Assembly: GCF_014203355.1 (NCBI RefSeq) | Contig: NZ_JACHIR010000001.1 | Coordinates: 2,048,038 to 2,112,037 of the forward strand | Length of the DNA stretch: 64,000 nt | DNA from: Kutzneria kofuensis | Lineage (GTDB): Bacteria; Actinomycetota; Actinomycetes; Mycobacteriales; Pseudonocardiaceae | Direction of reading: 5' to 3' | Part shown: in pieces, positions 1-9,704 of the stretch | Layout of the letters: each line of letters opens with the position of its first letter | How positions within the stretch are numbered: position 1 is the first letter of the stretch | Notes under the pieces: model-generated | The model's database searches: none | What the model saw: the letters and a program-made list of their open reading frames with translations, nothing else | What the model was told of the DNA's origin: nothing | Made by a program: the position numbers and the translations under genes

Positions 1-359
1 GCGGTGAACACGCTCGACCAAAAGAACCGCACGCCGATCGTGACCAGGGCCGACGCCAGGAAGATGCCGACCGCTCCCTGCACCTGGCCGTACTCGAGAT
101 AGCCGATCCCCTGCGCCACCTGCGACACGACGACCAGCGGCACCGGACCGACGCGGTCGGCCAGCCACCCCACCAGCACCGGAACCGGCAGCGTCAACGC
201 GGTCGCGACGCTGACCAGCACGCCGATCAGCCCCAGCGGCACCGAGGTCAGCTGCTGGAAGTAGTTGAGCGAAAGCGGCATGAACATGCCGTTGCCGACC
301 GAGTCGAGAACAAGCGCGGACAGCAGCACGACGCCGCCGCGGCTGCGGTCGACTGGCAC
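1..359 (-). CDS. MFS transporter, N-terminal part (runs off the window)
   Basis: The minus strand from 359 down to the window edge is open for 119 codons and encodes the first membrane segments of a major facilitator superfamily permease. After a short basic start come a helix with the motif VLDSVGNGMFMPL, a loop beginning NYFQQL, a helix rich in Leu/Val and then GWLADRVG, which matches the conserved loop 2-3 motif of MFS carriers. The GTG start at 359 is preceded by the strong ribosome-binding site AAGGGGG (365-371). The substrate cannot be told from this fragment; drug or metabolite efflux is the usual role of relatives. The C-terminal three quarters lie outside the window. It is divergent from the AbiEi-like gene. 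Confidence 0.75.
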   Translation of the reverse strand, partial: MPVDRSRGGVVLLSALVLDSVGNGMFMPLSLNYFQQLTSVPLGLIGVLVSVATALTLPVPVLVGWLADRVGPVPLVVVSQVAQGIGYLEYGQVQGAVGIFLASALVTIGVRFFWSSVFT

Positions 360-514
360 GAAAACCCCCTTGGTAGCGCGTCCGGCAAGGAAACACGCAC
401 TGGCACACCACCATCTCGGTGATGCGAGCCGTCGTCAACTCGATTCCAGGCAAACCCCTCAGGCTACCGCGTCCGGTCCAGCGGACAGTCCGATGTGGAT
501 CTCTGGGGGCCCAG

Positions 515-541
515 TTGTCCACAGGGCCTGAGTTATCCACA
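515..541 (+). promoter_or_regulatory. Pair of DnaA-box-like 9-mers
   Basis: TTATCCACA at 533-541 is a perfect DnaA box and TTGTCCACA at 515-523 differs from it at one position. Both lie on the same strand with starts 18 bp apart, in the gap between the MFS gene and the AbiEi-like gene. No dnaA or dnaN is nearby, so this is not the chromosomal origin. They could bind DnaA as a regulatory or titration site, or be a motif that travels with this gene family. Confidence 0.45.
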
Positions 542-1543
542 GATGGGCCCTCGGCGGCCGCGGCCGACGGGGCGGATGGCGCAGGCTTGCCCCATGCGCA
601 CATGCAGCCCGAGCGGGACGCACATCCAGCTCGACAAGCTCAACGGACTGTTCCCGCACCGTGTCGCACGTGCGGAGGATCTGGTCGAACTAGGCCTCTG
701 CGCCAGCTCGGTGTATCGGAGATGCCGGCCCGGCGGCCCCTGGCAGCGCGTCCTGCCCGGGGTGCTGGTGCTCGGCAATTCGCCGCCGACACCGCCGCAA
801 CTGGTGCAGGCGGCGCTGCGCTACGCCGAGCCGGACGGGGTTCTCACCGGGCACCACGCCCTGTTGCTGCACGGCATGCGGTCCGCCCCGCCGCTGCCGT
901 ACAACGCCGTGCACGTGCTCGTCCCGAAAGGACGGTCGTTGAAGGGGACACCCGAGGTGCTGGTGGAACGCACGACCAGGATGCCAAAAGCCGTGATGCG
1001 CAAAGGTTTCCTGGTGGCGCCACTGGAACGGGCGCTGCTCGACACGGTCCGCGGCTTCGGTCACGTCGAGCAGGTCCGCCCCCTGCTCACCGAGGCGGTC
1101 TGGCTGCGCGGCCTCGCCCCCAAACTGATCAACGCCGAACTCGACGCCGGCAACGGCCGTGGCAGCGCCCTGCCTCGGCGCGTGCTGGCCGAGGTGGTCA
1201 ACGGCATCCGGACCGAGGCGGAGGCGCTGGCCGCCACGCTCGTCGGCACCGCCCGGCTGCCCAAACCGAAGTGGAACATGCAGGTCGACGACGCCGAGAA
1301 CGCCTACCTCGGGCCGGTCAGCGCCTGGTGGGACGACGTCGCGTTGGCGTTGGACATCGATGTGGCGGAGCAGTCGTTCGAGCGCACCGTGGACCGGCAC
1401 GGCGCACTCACCGCCGCCGGCATCGTCGTCGTGCACACCACACCACAGCGGCTACGAGATGCCCCCAAGGTGTTCGTCGAGCAGCTCAGGCGGGCCCACC
1501 AGTGGGCGGCCAAGCGCGAACGCCCACCGGTGACCGCGACCGC

Positions 1544-2941
<1,398 letters not shown>

Positions 2942-3026
2942 CCGGCCGAAACTCGAACTGACAGGCAATTCCTGGGAAGGGAGCAAGAATAGTCGCCCCG
3001 TCCACCGCACGGGCGAGGCAGGGCCG

Positions 3027-3653
3027 CTACGGACGGGTGACCAGCTCGGCCACCGCGAACCTGTTGTCGTCGTAGCCCTCCGCGCCACCGACGAACTCGC
3101 CGCCGCAGGTGGCCAACACCAGCCGATGGTCGCCGTCCAGGCCGTAAAGCTGCTTGGCCCGGTTGGGCAGGTCGGCCTTGGCGACGGTGACCATCTGGGT
3201 GATCCGGTACACCCAGTCGCGGCCCTTGTTGTCCACCACGGTGACCCGCTGGCCGACACGGTCCTGCCACAGCTCCGCGAAGGGGCCGGTGCGGCCCTGC
3301 CAGTTCACGTGGCCGGCGAGCAGGGTGGCCCCGCTCGGGGCGCCGAGCGTCGCGCCCCACCAGGTCGCCTGGTCGAGCCGGTCCGGCACGGACATGGTGC
3401 CGTCCTTGCTCACCTGGGCCGCGATCAGCTCGGCGGTGCCGCCGGCGGGCAGGTGCACGGTGCCGGTGGTCGGCACGCCGGTGGGCAGGGCGGCGGACGT
3501 GGTGCCGACTGACAGCGGTGCGGATCCGGCGGTCGTGGGCGCGGCCGAGGTGTGTGACGAGTCGTCCGATGGGACGAAGAACAGGAGGCCGACCAGGACG
3601 GCGACAACGGCGACGGCAGCCGAGGCGAGCAGGACGACGCGTCGTCGCGGCAT
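3027..3653 (-). CDS. Class F (SrtE/F-like) sortase
   Basis: Membrane-anchored cysteine transpeptidase of 208 residues. An N-terminal signal anchor spans residues 7-27, followed by a Ser/Thr/Pro linker to about residue 62 and the sortase barrel. The catalytic triad is visible: His115 in LLAGHVNW, Cys183 in LATCGGEF and Arg198 in YDDNRFAV. The TLxTC signature of most sortases is replaced by LATC, which is usual for class F in actinobacteria. No substrate with an LPxTG-type sorting signal or pilin gene is nearby, so the target is unknown. It precedes glyS in the same direction and could be co-transcribed with it. Confidence 0.88.
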   Translation of the reverse strand: MPRRRVVLLASAAVAVVAVLVGLLFFVPSDDSSHTSAAPTTAGSAPLSVGTTSAALPTGVPTTGTVHLPAGGTAELIAAQVSKDGTMSVPDRLDQATWWGATLGAPSGATLLAGHVNWQGRTGPFAELWQDRVGQRVTVVDNKGRDWVYRITQMVTVAKADLPNRAKQLYGLDGDHRLVLATCGGEFVGGAEGYDDNRFAVAELVTRP

Positions 3654-3691
3654 GGCCCGATCCCTTCGTACCGGCTACCGCTGATTGTCCC

Positions 3692-4072
3692 TCAGCGGGG
3701 GTCGGCCGGCCCGGCGGCTTCGCCGAGTCGGACCGTGCCGGCGTCCCCGGCCAGCAGGCTCACGTGCTCGTCGGCGACACCGTCGGCGGCCGAGACCGTC
3801 AGCTCGAAGGCCGCCGGCTCGTCGGCCAGGGCGCGGGACAGCAGCGGGACGACGACCTCGCGGACCGGGAAGGGCGACATGGACCGCCGGTAGGCGACCA
3901 CCGAGTCGAACTCGACCACCAGGACCCAGCGGTCCGCCGCGTCCGTCGCCCGGCCCAGCCGGCCGGTGCGGCAGCCGGGCTGCGCGGTGAGCAGTTCGAG
4001 GGCGTGTCGGGCGGTGGCGGTGAACTCCGCCGCCTCGGCCTCGGGTACCTCGAACCGGCAGACCAGCAGCAC
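3692..4072 (-). CDS. Antibiotic biosynthesis monooxygenase (ABM)-fold protein
   Basis: A 126-residue protein with an ABM/dimeric ferredoxin-like fold: the opening strand VLLVCRFEVPEAEAAEF, a helix ending HALELLTAQPGC, then RTGRLGRATDAADRWVLVVEFDSVVAYRRS. The fold is used for small heme- or cofactor-free oxygenases and for proteins of no known catalysis, so the reaction is not assigned. GTG 4072 is chosen because GAGGAG sits 7 nt upstream; the ATG at 4126 would add 18 residues with no homology. It is divergent from the small membrane gene at 4192, with about 120 bp between them. Confidence 0.7.
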   Translation of the reverse strand: MLLVCRFEVPEAEAAEFTATARHALELLTAQPGCRTGRLGRATDAADRWVLVVEFDSVVAYRRSMSPFPVREVVVPLLSRALADEPAAFELTVSAADGVADEHVSLLAGDAGTVRLGEAAGPADPR

Positions 4073-4191
4073 GGTCGGACTCCTCGGGTCGGATCGGCGG
4101 TCGGTTATGGTGGCGCATCCTCGCATCAGCGGGGGCTCGCCCGCCGCCGGGGTGCGGCCGGCGCAGCGACGTCGGCGGATCGAGTGGGGAC

Positions 4192-4488
4192 ATGGCCGGA
4201 GGACAGCAACCGGGTCGTGGGCGGCGTGACCTGAGGGCGCCGCTGCTGCCGGGCAGCGGGCCGCTGGCCCGGGTGCCGGCGGCGGCCGTGTTCGGACTCG
4301 TGCTGGTGCTGTTCGTGGTCGGCGTCGTGGTGCGCGGGCCGGTCGGCGCCGGGCTGCTCGGCGCCCTGGCCCTGATCGTCCTCGGGCTGCTCGGAGCCAC
4401 CTGGAGGGTGCTGTCGCCCGCCGACCGGGCGCTGCGGATCGTGGTGTTCGTGATCCTGGTCGCGGTGCTGGTCTCCGTGCTCAGCTAG
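4192..4488 (+). CDS. Small two-to-three-helix membrane protein (DUF6703-like)
   Basis: A 98-residue protein with a basic Gly/Arg-rich cytoplasmic N-terminus and hydrophobic segments at about residues 29-48, 50-67 and 81-97. The composition resembles the small actinobacterial membrane protein annotated as DUF6703, but the name is recalled, not checked. No catalytic residues are evident. It stands just upstream of the smtB-zur pair in the same direction, separated by the palindrome at 4511 and about 130 bp. Confidence 0.6.
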   Translation: MAGGQQPGRGRRDLRAPLLPGSGPLARVPAAAVFGLVLVLFVVGVVVRGPVGAGLLGALALIVLGLLGATWRVLSPADRALRIVVFVILVAVLVSVLS

Positions 4489-4510
4489 CAGCTCCGATAG
4501 CATCTGCTTC

Positions 4511-4523
4511 GATAACCATTGTC
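4511..4523. promoter_or_regulatory. Zur/Fur-box-like palindrome
   Basis: GATAACCATTGTC is an imperfect 13-bp inverted repeat (GAyAAy-N-rTTrTC). Its A+T-rich arms stand out in this GC-rich sequence, and its shape resembles actinobacterial Zur or Fur boxes. It lies 93 bp before the chosen smtB start, so autoregulation of the smtB-zur operon by either product is plausible. Confidence 0.4.
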
Positions 4524-4616
4524 AGCACCGCCGGCATCGGACGACCTCGTTCGCCTACCATGGTGGTTACGACCGACTGCTCTTCCGCCCTGTTGCCTGC
4601 CGTGCCGGAGAGGACG

Positions 4617-5069
4617 ATGCCCCCAGTGAGCCCGGACGCCGCGACCCCCGTCCCGGAGCGTCCGGACGGCCATGCCGGGGGCGGCACCGCGCTGGCGGAC
4701 GCCCACGACCACGCGCCGCGTGAGCTGGGCGCCAGCACCGTTCCGCGCCGTACCGCCGGCACCCTGACCGCCGCCGGCGACCTGCTGCGGGCGCTCGCCG
4801 CGCCCGTGCGCATCGCCATCGTGCTGCAGCTCCGCGAGGGCGAGCGCTGCGTGCACGAGCTGGTCGACGCGCTCTCCGTGGCCCAGCCGCTGATCAGCCA
4901 GCACCTGCGGGTGCTCAAGTCGGCCGGCGTCGTGCACGGCGAGCGGCACGGTCGGGAGGTCCTGTACCGGCTGGTCGACGAGCATCTGGCGCACATCGTG
5001 GTGGACGCCGTCACCCACGTCGAGGAGGGCGGCTCGGCCGTCCGGGGCGAGCACCGGGAGGAAGCGTGA
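4617..5069 (+). CDS. smtB: ArsR/SmtB-family metal-sensing repressor
   Basis: Winged-helix metalloregulator of about 150 residues. The core is LLRALAAPVRIAIVLQLREGERCVHELVDAL, followed by the recognition helix AQPLISQHLRVLKSAGVV and the wing RHGREVLYRLVDEHL. The C-terminal helix HIVVDAVTHVEEG has the His/Asp/Glu residues that form the alpha5 zinc site in SmtB-type sensors, and a His-rich N-terminal tail (HDHAP) adds possible ligands. ATG 4617 is chosen because GGAG precedes it by 6 nt; ATG 4560 lacks a ribosome-binding site. Its stop overlaps the zur start (GTGA). In M. tuberculosis the equivalent SmtB releases zur expression under zinc, and the same circuit is inferred here. Confidence 0.85.
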   Translation: MPPVSPDAATPVPERPDGHAGGGTALADAHDHAPRELGASTVPRRTAGTLTAAGDLLRALAAPVRIAIVLQLREGERCVHELVDALSVAQPLISQHLRVLKSAGVVHGERHGREVLYRLVDEHLAHIVVDAVTHVEEGGSAVRGEHREEA

Positions 5070-5482
5070 CCACGAGCGAGCGGCCCTCGGCCACCGTGCC
5101 CGGGCTTCGGGCCACCAAGCAGCGGGCCGCCGTGTCCAAGCTGCTCGACCAGCTCGACGACTTCCGCTCCGCCCAGGACCTGCACGAGGAGCTGCGCCGC
5201 CGGGGCGAGGGCATCGGTCTGACCACCGTGTACCGGACGCTCCAGTCCCTCGCCGACGCCGGCGAGGTCGACGTCCTGCGCACCGACAGCGGCGAGGCCA
5301 TCTACCGCCGCTGCTCCAGCCACCACCACCATCACCTCGTGTGCCGGGTCTGTGGCCGCACCGTCGAGGTGGAGGGCCCGGCCGTGGAGAAGTGGGCCGA
5401 CCGCATCGCCGCCGAAAACGGCTTCAGCGAGGTCAGCCACACCGTGGAGATCTTCGGCACCTGCGCCGGCTGCACCGCCTGA
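5066..5482 (+). CDS. zur: Zinc uptake regulator Zur (Fur family)
   Basis: A 138-residue Fur-family repressor. The N-terminal winged helix contains RATKQRAAVSKLLD and GLTTVYRTLQSLADAGEVD, and the dimerisation domain carries the regulatory His cluster SSHHHHHLVCRVCG. CRVC and CAGC give the four Cys of the structural zinc site. The run of five histidines is typical of actinobacterial FurB/Zur. Its GTG start overlaps the smtB stop, so the two are translationally coupled. It is expected to repress zinc uptake genes and alternative ribosomal proteins under zinc-replete conditions; none of those targets is evident nearby except possibly the permease pair at 7.3-9.3 kb. Confidence 0.93.
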   Translation: MTTSERPSATVPGLRATKQRAAVSKLLDQLDDFRSAQDLHEELRRRGEGIGLTTVYRTLQSLADAGEVDVLRTDSGEAIYRRCSSHHHHHLVCRVCGRTVEVEGPAVEKWADRIAAENGFSEVSHTVEIFGTCAGCTA

Positions 5483-5529
5483 CAGCCGCATTCGGGATCG
5501 CGGTCCGGCCATATCTTGGCGCAGCCGGA

Positions 5530-5641
5530 CCTTCGGCGCGCCCAGTTCCTCGGCGCGGCCGGATCCTCGGCGCGGGCCAGCTCTTCGATCCGCCAGCTCT
5601 TCGGCTGATCAGCTCTTCAGCCGGTCAGCTCTTCGACGGGC
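5530..5641 (+). repeat. 16-bp tandem repeat, about seven degenerate units
   Basis: The gap after zur contains a 16-bp periodic array. The last four units start at 5578, 5594, 5610 and 5626 and each begins CAGCTCTTC followed by a variable 7-mer; upstream units (5530, 5546, 5562) keep the period with the related core TCCTCGGCGCGG. No gene is seen in 5483-5720 apart from this array. It may be a slipped-strand repeat (VNTR) or a multi-site protein-binding element. Confidence 0.7.
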
Positions 5642-5720
5642 CAGGCGTCGGTGTGGTCGCTATGGCACTACCCCTGCTTCCCGCCGCTACTTCATCGCCG
5701 GGGTTACCGCGCCGCCGTCG

Positions 5721-6098
5721 TCATTCCATGATGGGGCGGACCTCGATGCGGCCGAAGCGGGCGTCGGGGAAGCGGGCGGCCAGTTCGGTGGCGCGGTCGA
5801 GGGTGGCGCAGTCGAGGACGAAGTAGCCGGCCATCTGCTCCTTGGACTCGGCGAAGGGGCCGTCCGTCGTCACGGTGACGCCGTCCTGGACGCGGACGGT
5901 GCGGGTGGTGGAGGGCTCGGCGAGCGGGGTGCCGGAGATGAGTTCGCCGGAGTCGGAGATCTCATGCATCAGCTCGGCGAACTGGGCGTCCATGGCGGCG
6001 CGTTCGGCGGGAGACGCCGAACGGTAGTAGTCGGAGTGCACGAAGGTGGGATGGGCCCAGCTGGTGGGGTTGCTGTAGATCAGGACCAGGTACTTCAT
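5721..6098 (-). CDS. YCII-related (DGPF) protein
   Basis: A 125-residue YciI-like protein with the typical opening MKYLVLIYSNP, the internal TVTTDGPFAESKEQMAGYF block that gives the family its DGPF name, and the ending FGRIEVRPI. The fold is a ferredoxin-like dimer. Actinomycetes often place such genes next to ECF sigma factors, which is not the case here, and the biochemical role is generally unknown. ATG 6098 is chosen over the upstream GTG 6107 because GAGGTG is correctly spaced for it. It follows the epoxide hydrolase gene by 24 bp in the same direction, so co-transcription is likely. Confidence 0.85.
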   Translation of the reverse strand: MKYLVLIYSNPTSWAHPTFVHSDYYRSASPAERAAMDAQFAELMHEISDSGELISGTPLAEPSTTRTVRVQDGVTVTTDGPFAESKEQMAGYFVLDCATLDRATELAARFPDARFGRIEVRPIME

Positions 6099-6122
6099 GG
6101 CGGGCACCTCGGGAAGTGGGAG

Positions 6123-7247
6123 TCAGGGGCGGAGCTGGGCGAAGAACTGGCGGACGTCGTCGACGTACAGGTCGGGGGCCTGCTGGGAGCCGTAGTGGCC
6201 GCCCCGGTCGTGGACGTTCCACGACACGATGTTGGCGTGGTCCCGGTGCGCATAGGTCGGGATGGCCGGGGCGTCGTTGGGGAACTGGGCGAGACCGAGC
6301 GGCACGGTGGTGGGCTCGCTGGGAACCGGGTTGCGGTGGTCTTCGAGGTAGATCCGCGGGGCGGAGCCGGCGGTGTTGGTGAGCCAATGGATGGAGACGT
6401 GGGTGAGCAGGGCATCGGCGTCGAGCCCGCCCATCACCTGGCTGTTCCACGCGAGCAGGCCGACGGGCGAGTCGGCGAGAGCGTAGGCGAGCGTCTGGGG
6501 CTGCTCGGCATGCACATGGTGGTAAGAGGCCATGGTCCGCTGGAAATGGCGCAACCCCGCAACGAGAGCCCGCTCGTCGGGTGGCAGGGTGGCGACGCTG
6601 GCGGGCTCGACGGTCGGCGGGTGGAAGGGCACATCGCCTTCGGGGCCGGAGAAGATCTGGGTGACGTGCACGCCGATGACCGAGTCGGGGGCGGTGCGGC
6701 CGACCTCGGGTGAGATCACCGCGCCCCAGTCGTTGCCGGCGGCGCCGTAGCGGGAGTAGCCGAGCCGTTCCATCAGCACGGTCCACGCGGCGGCGATGCG
6801 GCGCGGGCCCCAGCCGGGCTCGGTGACGGGGCCGGACCAGCCGAAGCCGGGTAGCGACGGAATCACCAGGTGGAAGGCTACGGCGGGGTCGAAGCCGTAG
6901 GCACGGGGGTCGGTGAGCGGCCCGATGACGTCGAGGTATTCGGTGACGGAACCCGGCCAGCCGTGCGTGAGGATCAGCGGCAGCGCGTCCGGTTCGGGCG
7001 AGCGGACGTGCAGGAAGTGCACGTTGGCGCCGTCGATCGTGGTGGTGAACTGCGGATACGCGTTGAGCCGGGCCTCGACGGCCCGCCAGTCGTAGCCGTC
7101 GCGCCAGTGCTCGACGAGCTTGCGCACGGTCGGGCCGGACACGCCGTAGTCGTCGGCGGGCGGCTCGGGCGCCCACCGGATCCGGGCGAGCCGGTCACGC
7201 AGGTCGGCCAGCTCGGCGTCCGGGACCTCGATGCGAAACGTCTCCAT
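6123..7247 (-). CDS. Epoxide hydrolase (alpha/beta hydrolase with EHN domain)
   Basis: A 374-residue epoxide hydrolase of the microsomal type, which opens epoxides to diols. The N-terminal EHN domain covers roughly residues 1-105 (FRIEVPDAELADLRDRLARIRW). The hydrolase core follows, with the oxyanion motif HGWPGS, the nucleophile Asp in AAGNDWGAVI, the conserved PSLPGFGWSG loop, and the catalytic His near the C-terminus in DRGGHYGSQQAPD. ATG 7247 has GAGGAG 6 nt upstream. The physiological epoxide is unknown. It is followed by the YCII gene. Confidence 0.92.
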   Translation of the reverse strand: METFRIEVPDAELADLRDRLARIRWAPEPPADDYGVSGPTVRKLVEHWRDGYDWRAVEARLNAYPQFTTTIDGANVHFLHVRSPEPDALPLILTHGWPGSVTEYLDVIGPLTDPRAYGFDPAVAFHLVIPSLPGFGWSGPVTEPGWGPRRIAAAWTVLMERLGYSRYGAAGNDWGAVISPEVGRTAPDSVIGVHVTQIFSGPEGDVPFHPPTVEPASVATLPPDERALVAGLRHFQRTMASYHHVHAEQPQTLAYALADSPVGLLAWNSQVMGGLDADALLTHVSIHWLTNTAGSAPRIYLEDHRNPVPSEPTTVPLGLAQFPNDAPAIPTYAHRDHANIVSWNVHDRGGHYGSQQAPDLYVDDVRQFFAQLRP

Positions 7248-7312
7248 GGTCGACTCCTCGGCGTCGGGGGCTCTCACACCCCACGGTCGGAGCCGCCGGC
7301 GACGTCTCTACA

Positions 7313-8305
7313 TCAGTACTCGTACGGGTCGCTGGGGGTACCGATCTTCTTCACGGTGGTCACGTCGAACACCGGCACGTAGTTGTCGGCCTGCACGGCG
7401 GAGTCCGGCCGCACCTTGCCGGTGACGGTGATCCACTCGTCGTCGGCGAGGCCCTCGGCGCCGACCAGACGGGCCTTGACCGGCATGGCGTCGGCGGCAC
7501 AGCAGGTGATCACCAGCCGCGCCACGTAGACACCGGCGGCGTCGTGCACGACGAATCCGGTCAGCTCCAGCGTCCGGCCGTTGAGCGAGTTCGTCGAGTC
7601 CCACGCGGCGCGGGTGGCCACGTCGGCCATCCGCATCGGCACCACGGACGCGGCCGGCAGCGGCGGGAACTTGGTCTTGATCACCTGGTCCTGCCGCTGC
7701 TCGCTGGCCACGGTCCGGCCGCCGGCCCGGTTGACGGAGTCGGCGCCGAGCGCGGGCGGCGCGATCAGGAAGATCGCCAGCACGGGCATCAGCAGCATCC
7801 ACGCGCTGCGGGCGGATCCGTGCGAGTGGCCGTGGCCGTCGTCATGGGAGTGGCTGGCGGCGGCGAGTGCGAGGTCGCCGTGGGGGTGGTCGACGGCCTC
7901 GGCGACGGCAAGGCTGCTGGCCGGGGCGGCAGAGCCGGTGCCGACGGCCGCGGGCTCGGCGGCGGGACCAGGATGCGCGGCGTGAGCGTCCAGGTCGGCG
8001 GCAGAGCCAGCGGCGGCGGGGTCAGAGGCGGCAGAGCCAGCGGTGGTGAGGTCAGCGGCGAGTGGGTCAGAGGGGATGGGCAGAGCGGCGGTGGTGGGGC
8101 CGGCGGCAGCGGGGACCGCACGGCGGGCCTTGCGGATGTCGGTGACGATGGCGACGCCGGCCAACAGCACCATGACGGCCCCGGAGATGATCAGCCAGGG
8201 TTGCAGGGCGGGCTTGACGTAGTTCAGGTACGTGCCGTTGAGGGCGATCTTGAGTAGGGCGCCGCCGAGCAGGACGAGCAGGATGTTCTGGGTTTCCCGC
8301 CTCAT
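7313..8305 (-). CDS. TIGR03943-family membrane protein, partner of permease
   Basis: A 330-residue protein with two N-terminal membrane helices (NILLVLLGGALLKIALNG and LIISGAVMVLLAGVAIV), a long low-complexity Ala/Pro/Thr linker (about residues 70-150) with a His-rich patch containing HSHDDGHGHSHG, a third helix near residue 170 and a soluble domain containing LVITCCAADAMPVKARLVG. This matches the TIGR03943 (YcgQ-like) family, which pairs with PF03773 permeases. Its ATG overlaps the permease stop (ATGA). The histidines suggest handling of a divalent metal, but transport is not demonstrated. Confidence 0.85.
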   Translation of the reverse strand: MRRETQNILLVLLGGALLKIALNGTYLNYVKPALQPWLIISGAVMVLLAGVAIVTDIRKARRAVPAAAGPTTAALPIPSDPLAADLTTAGSAASDPAAAGSAADLDAHAAHPGPAAEPAAVGTGSAAPASSLAVAEAVDHPHGDLALAAASHSHDDGHGHSHGSARSAWMLLMPVLAIFLIAPPALGADSVNRAGGRTVASEQRQDQVIKTKFPPLPAASVVPMRMADVATRAAWDSTNSLNGRTLELTGFVVHDAAGVYVARLVITCCAADAMPVKARLVGAEGLADDEWITVTGKVRPDSAVQADNYVPVFDVTTVKKIGTPSDPYEY

Positions 8306-9288
8306 GACACGCCTCCCAGGAACACGAGGCCGGCGACGGTGCCGGAAACGACCGCGACGGTGAAGACCAAGGGGGCGAAGCGGAGGGCGAAGGCCTTGCC
8401 GAAGGTGCCGGCCTGCAGGGCGATGAGCTTGACGTCGACGGCGGGACCGACGACGAGGAACACCAGGCGGGGCAGCAGAGGCAGGGCGGACAGCGACGCC
8501 GCGACGAAGGCGTCGGCTTCGCTGCAGATGGCCAGCACGACCGCCAGCAGAGCCATGACGATGATGCCGAGAACCCACTCCCCGGACAGGGACTCCAGCA
8601 GAGACGACGGCACGAGGACGTTCAACGCCGCTGCGGTGAGGCCGCCGATGACGAGGAAGCCGCCGGCCTCGACGAGGTCGTGACGGGCGGTCTCGGCGAA
8701 GACGGCCCAGCGCGACGCCCCGCCGGTGGGCAGCCGGCGCAGGGCCCGCTCGGCGATCCACGACGCCTTGCCGAAACGGGCCCAGAGCCAGCCGGTGACA
8801 ACGGCCGTCAGAAGAGAACCGGCGAACCGGGCAAGAACCATCTCGGGCTTGCCGGGGAAGGCGACGGCGGTCGCGACCAGCACGACGGGGTTGACGGCCG
8901 GAGCGGCCAGCAGGAACGCCAAGGCCACCGACGGGGCGACGCCCTGCTGCATGAGCCGGCGGGCGACGGGCACGGAGGCGCACTCGCAGCCGGGCAGGGC
9001 GACGCCGGCCAGCCCGGCGACGGGCACGGCGAAAACCGACCGCCGCGGCAGCACCCGCCGCAGCGCCTCGGCGGGCAGGAAGGCGGCGATGGCCCCGCTG
9101 ATCAGGGTGCCGAGCACGAGGAACGGCATGGCCTGCACGCAGACGGCGACGAACACCGTGGACCCGGTGCGCAGCGCGGGGATGTCCAGCGCGTCGACGA
9201 GCTGGCCCTGCAGCACCAGGGCCAGCACGAGGACGACGCACAGCACCTCCAGCGAGGTGACGCGCCGGCGTACGGCCGGAGCGGTCAT
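8302..9288 (-). CDS. PF03773-family permease (ArsP/YcgR-like)
   Basis: A 328-residue polytopic membrane protein with about eight helices. Two features mark the family: the first-half motif VALPGCECASVPVARRL, with the paired cysteines of GCEC, and the second-half LAICSEADAFVAAS. Members include ArsP-type exporters of organoarsenicals and YcgR-type proteins of unknown substrate; the coupling to a TIGR03943 partner favours the YcgQ/YcgR branch. The ATG at 9288 overlaps the stop of the preceding gene, and the gene's own stop overlaps the TIGR03943 start. No metal-responsive operator is obvious within the tightly packed run. Confidence 0.85.
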   Translation of the reverse strand: MTAPAVRRRVTSLEVLCVVLVLALVLQGQLVDALDIPALRTGSTVFVAVCVQAMPFLVLGTLISGAIAAFLPAEALRRVLPRRSVFAVPVAGLAGVALPGCECASVPVARRLMQQGVAPSVALAFLLAAPAVNPVVLVATAVAFPGKPEMVLARFAGSLLTAVVTGWLWARFGKASWIAERALRRLPTGGASRWAVFAETARHDLVEAGGFLVIGGLTAAALNVLVPSSLLESLSGEWVLGIIVMALLAVVLAICSEADAFVAASLSALPLLPRLVFLVVGPAVDVKLIALQAGTFGKAFALRFAPLVFTVAVVSGTVAGLVFLGGVS

Positions 9289-9704
9289 TCGACGCTGGCC
9301 AGCAGGTCGGCCCGCAGCTGCGACGCGGTGGACACGACCAGCATCAGGATGGTCGACAGCGGCGACGGGTCCAGGTTGTCGGCCGGGAACGCGTACCGCA
9401 GGGTCACGTCCATGCCGCGCTCGGTGTGCACGACGCCGAGGGTGCCGAACAGGCCCTGGCCGGCGCGCTCGGCGGCGGACACGGCCAGCGCGGGCTCGTC
9501 GGGCAGGTCCCACGCGACCACGCAGGTGAGGCTGAGCATGGTCAACCCCTCGGCGAACTGCATGGCCTGCACGGCACACGGCACCTCGCCGTGCCGGAAG
9601 CTCAGCGCGCCGTCGTCGTCGACGTGCACCTCGTGGAACAGCTCCAGCGCCTCACGGGCGGCGGTCAGCAACTTGGCGGTGCTCTGCGCCTCGTCGTCGG
9701 TCAC
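9285..9704 (-). CDS. YbjN / T3SS-chaperone-like small protein
   Basis: A 139-residue protein predicted to have an alpha/beta fold like YbjN and type III chaperone-like proteins common in actinomycetes: [35 protein letters not shown], then [16 protein letters not shown] and a final [21 protein letters not shown]-like helix. GTG 9704 overlaps the uppS stop (GTGA), and its stop overlaps the permease start (ATGA), so it sits in a fully coupled chain. No catalytic motif is seen. The family name is a moderate-confidence call from pattern alone. Confidence 0.55.
   Translation of the reverse strand: MTDDEAQSTAKLLTAAREALELFHEVHVDDDGALSFRHGEVPCAVQAMQFAEGLTMLSLTCVVAWDLPDEPALAVSAAERAGQGLFGTLGVVHTERGMDVTLRYAFPADNLDPSPLSTILMLVVSTASQLRADLLASVE

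Noticed and set aside
515-541. Chromosomal replication origin
   Set aside because: Only two boxes, and no dnaA, dnaN, gyrB or AT-rich unwinding region nearby.
5530-5641. CRISPR array
   Set aside because: The 16-bp period has no spacer/repeat alternation of 28-40 bp and no cas genes are present.
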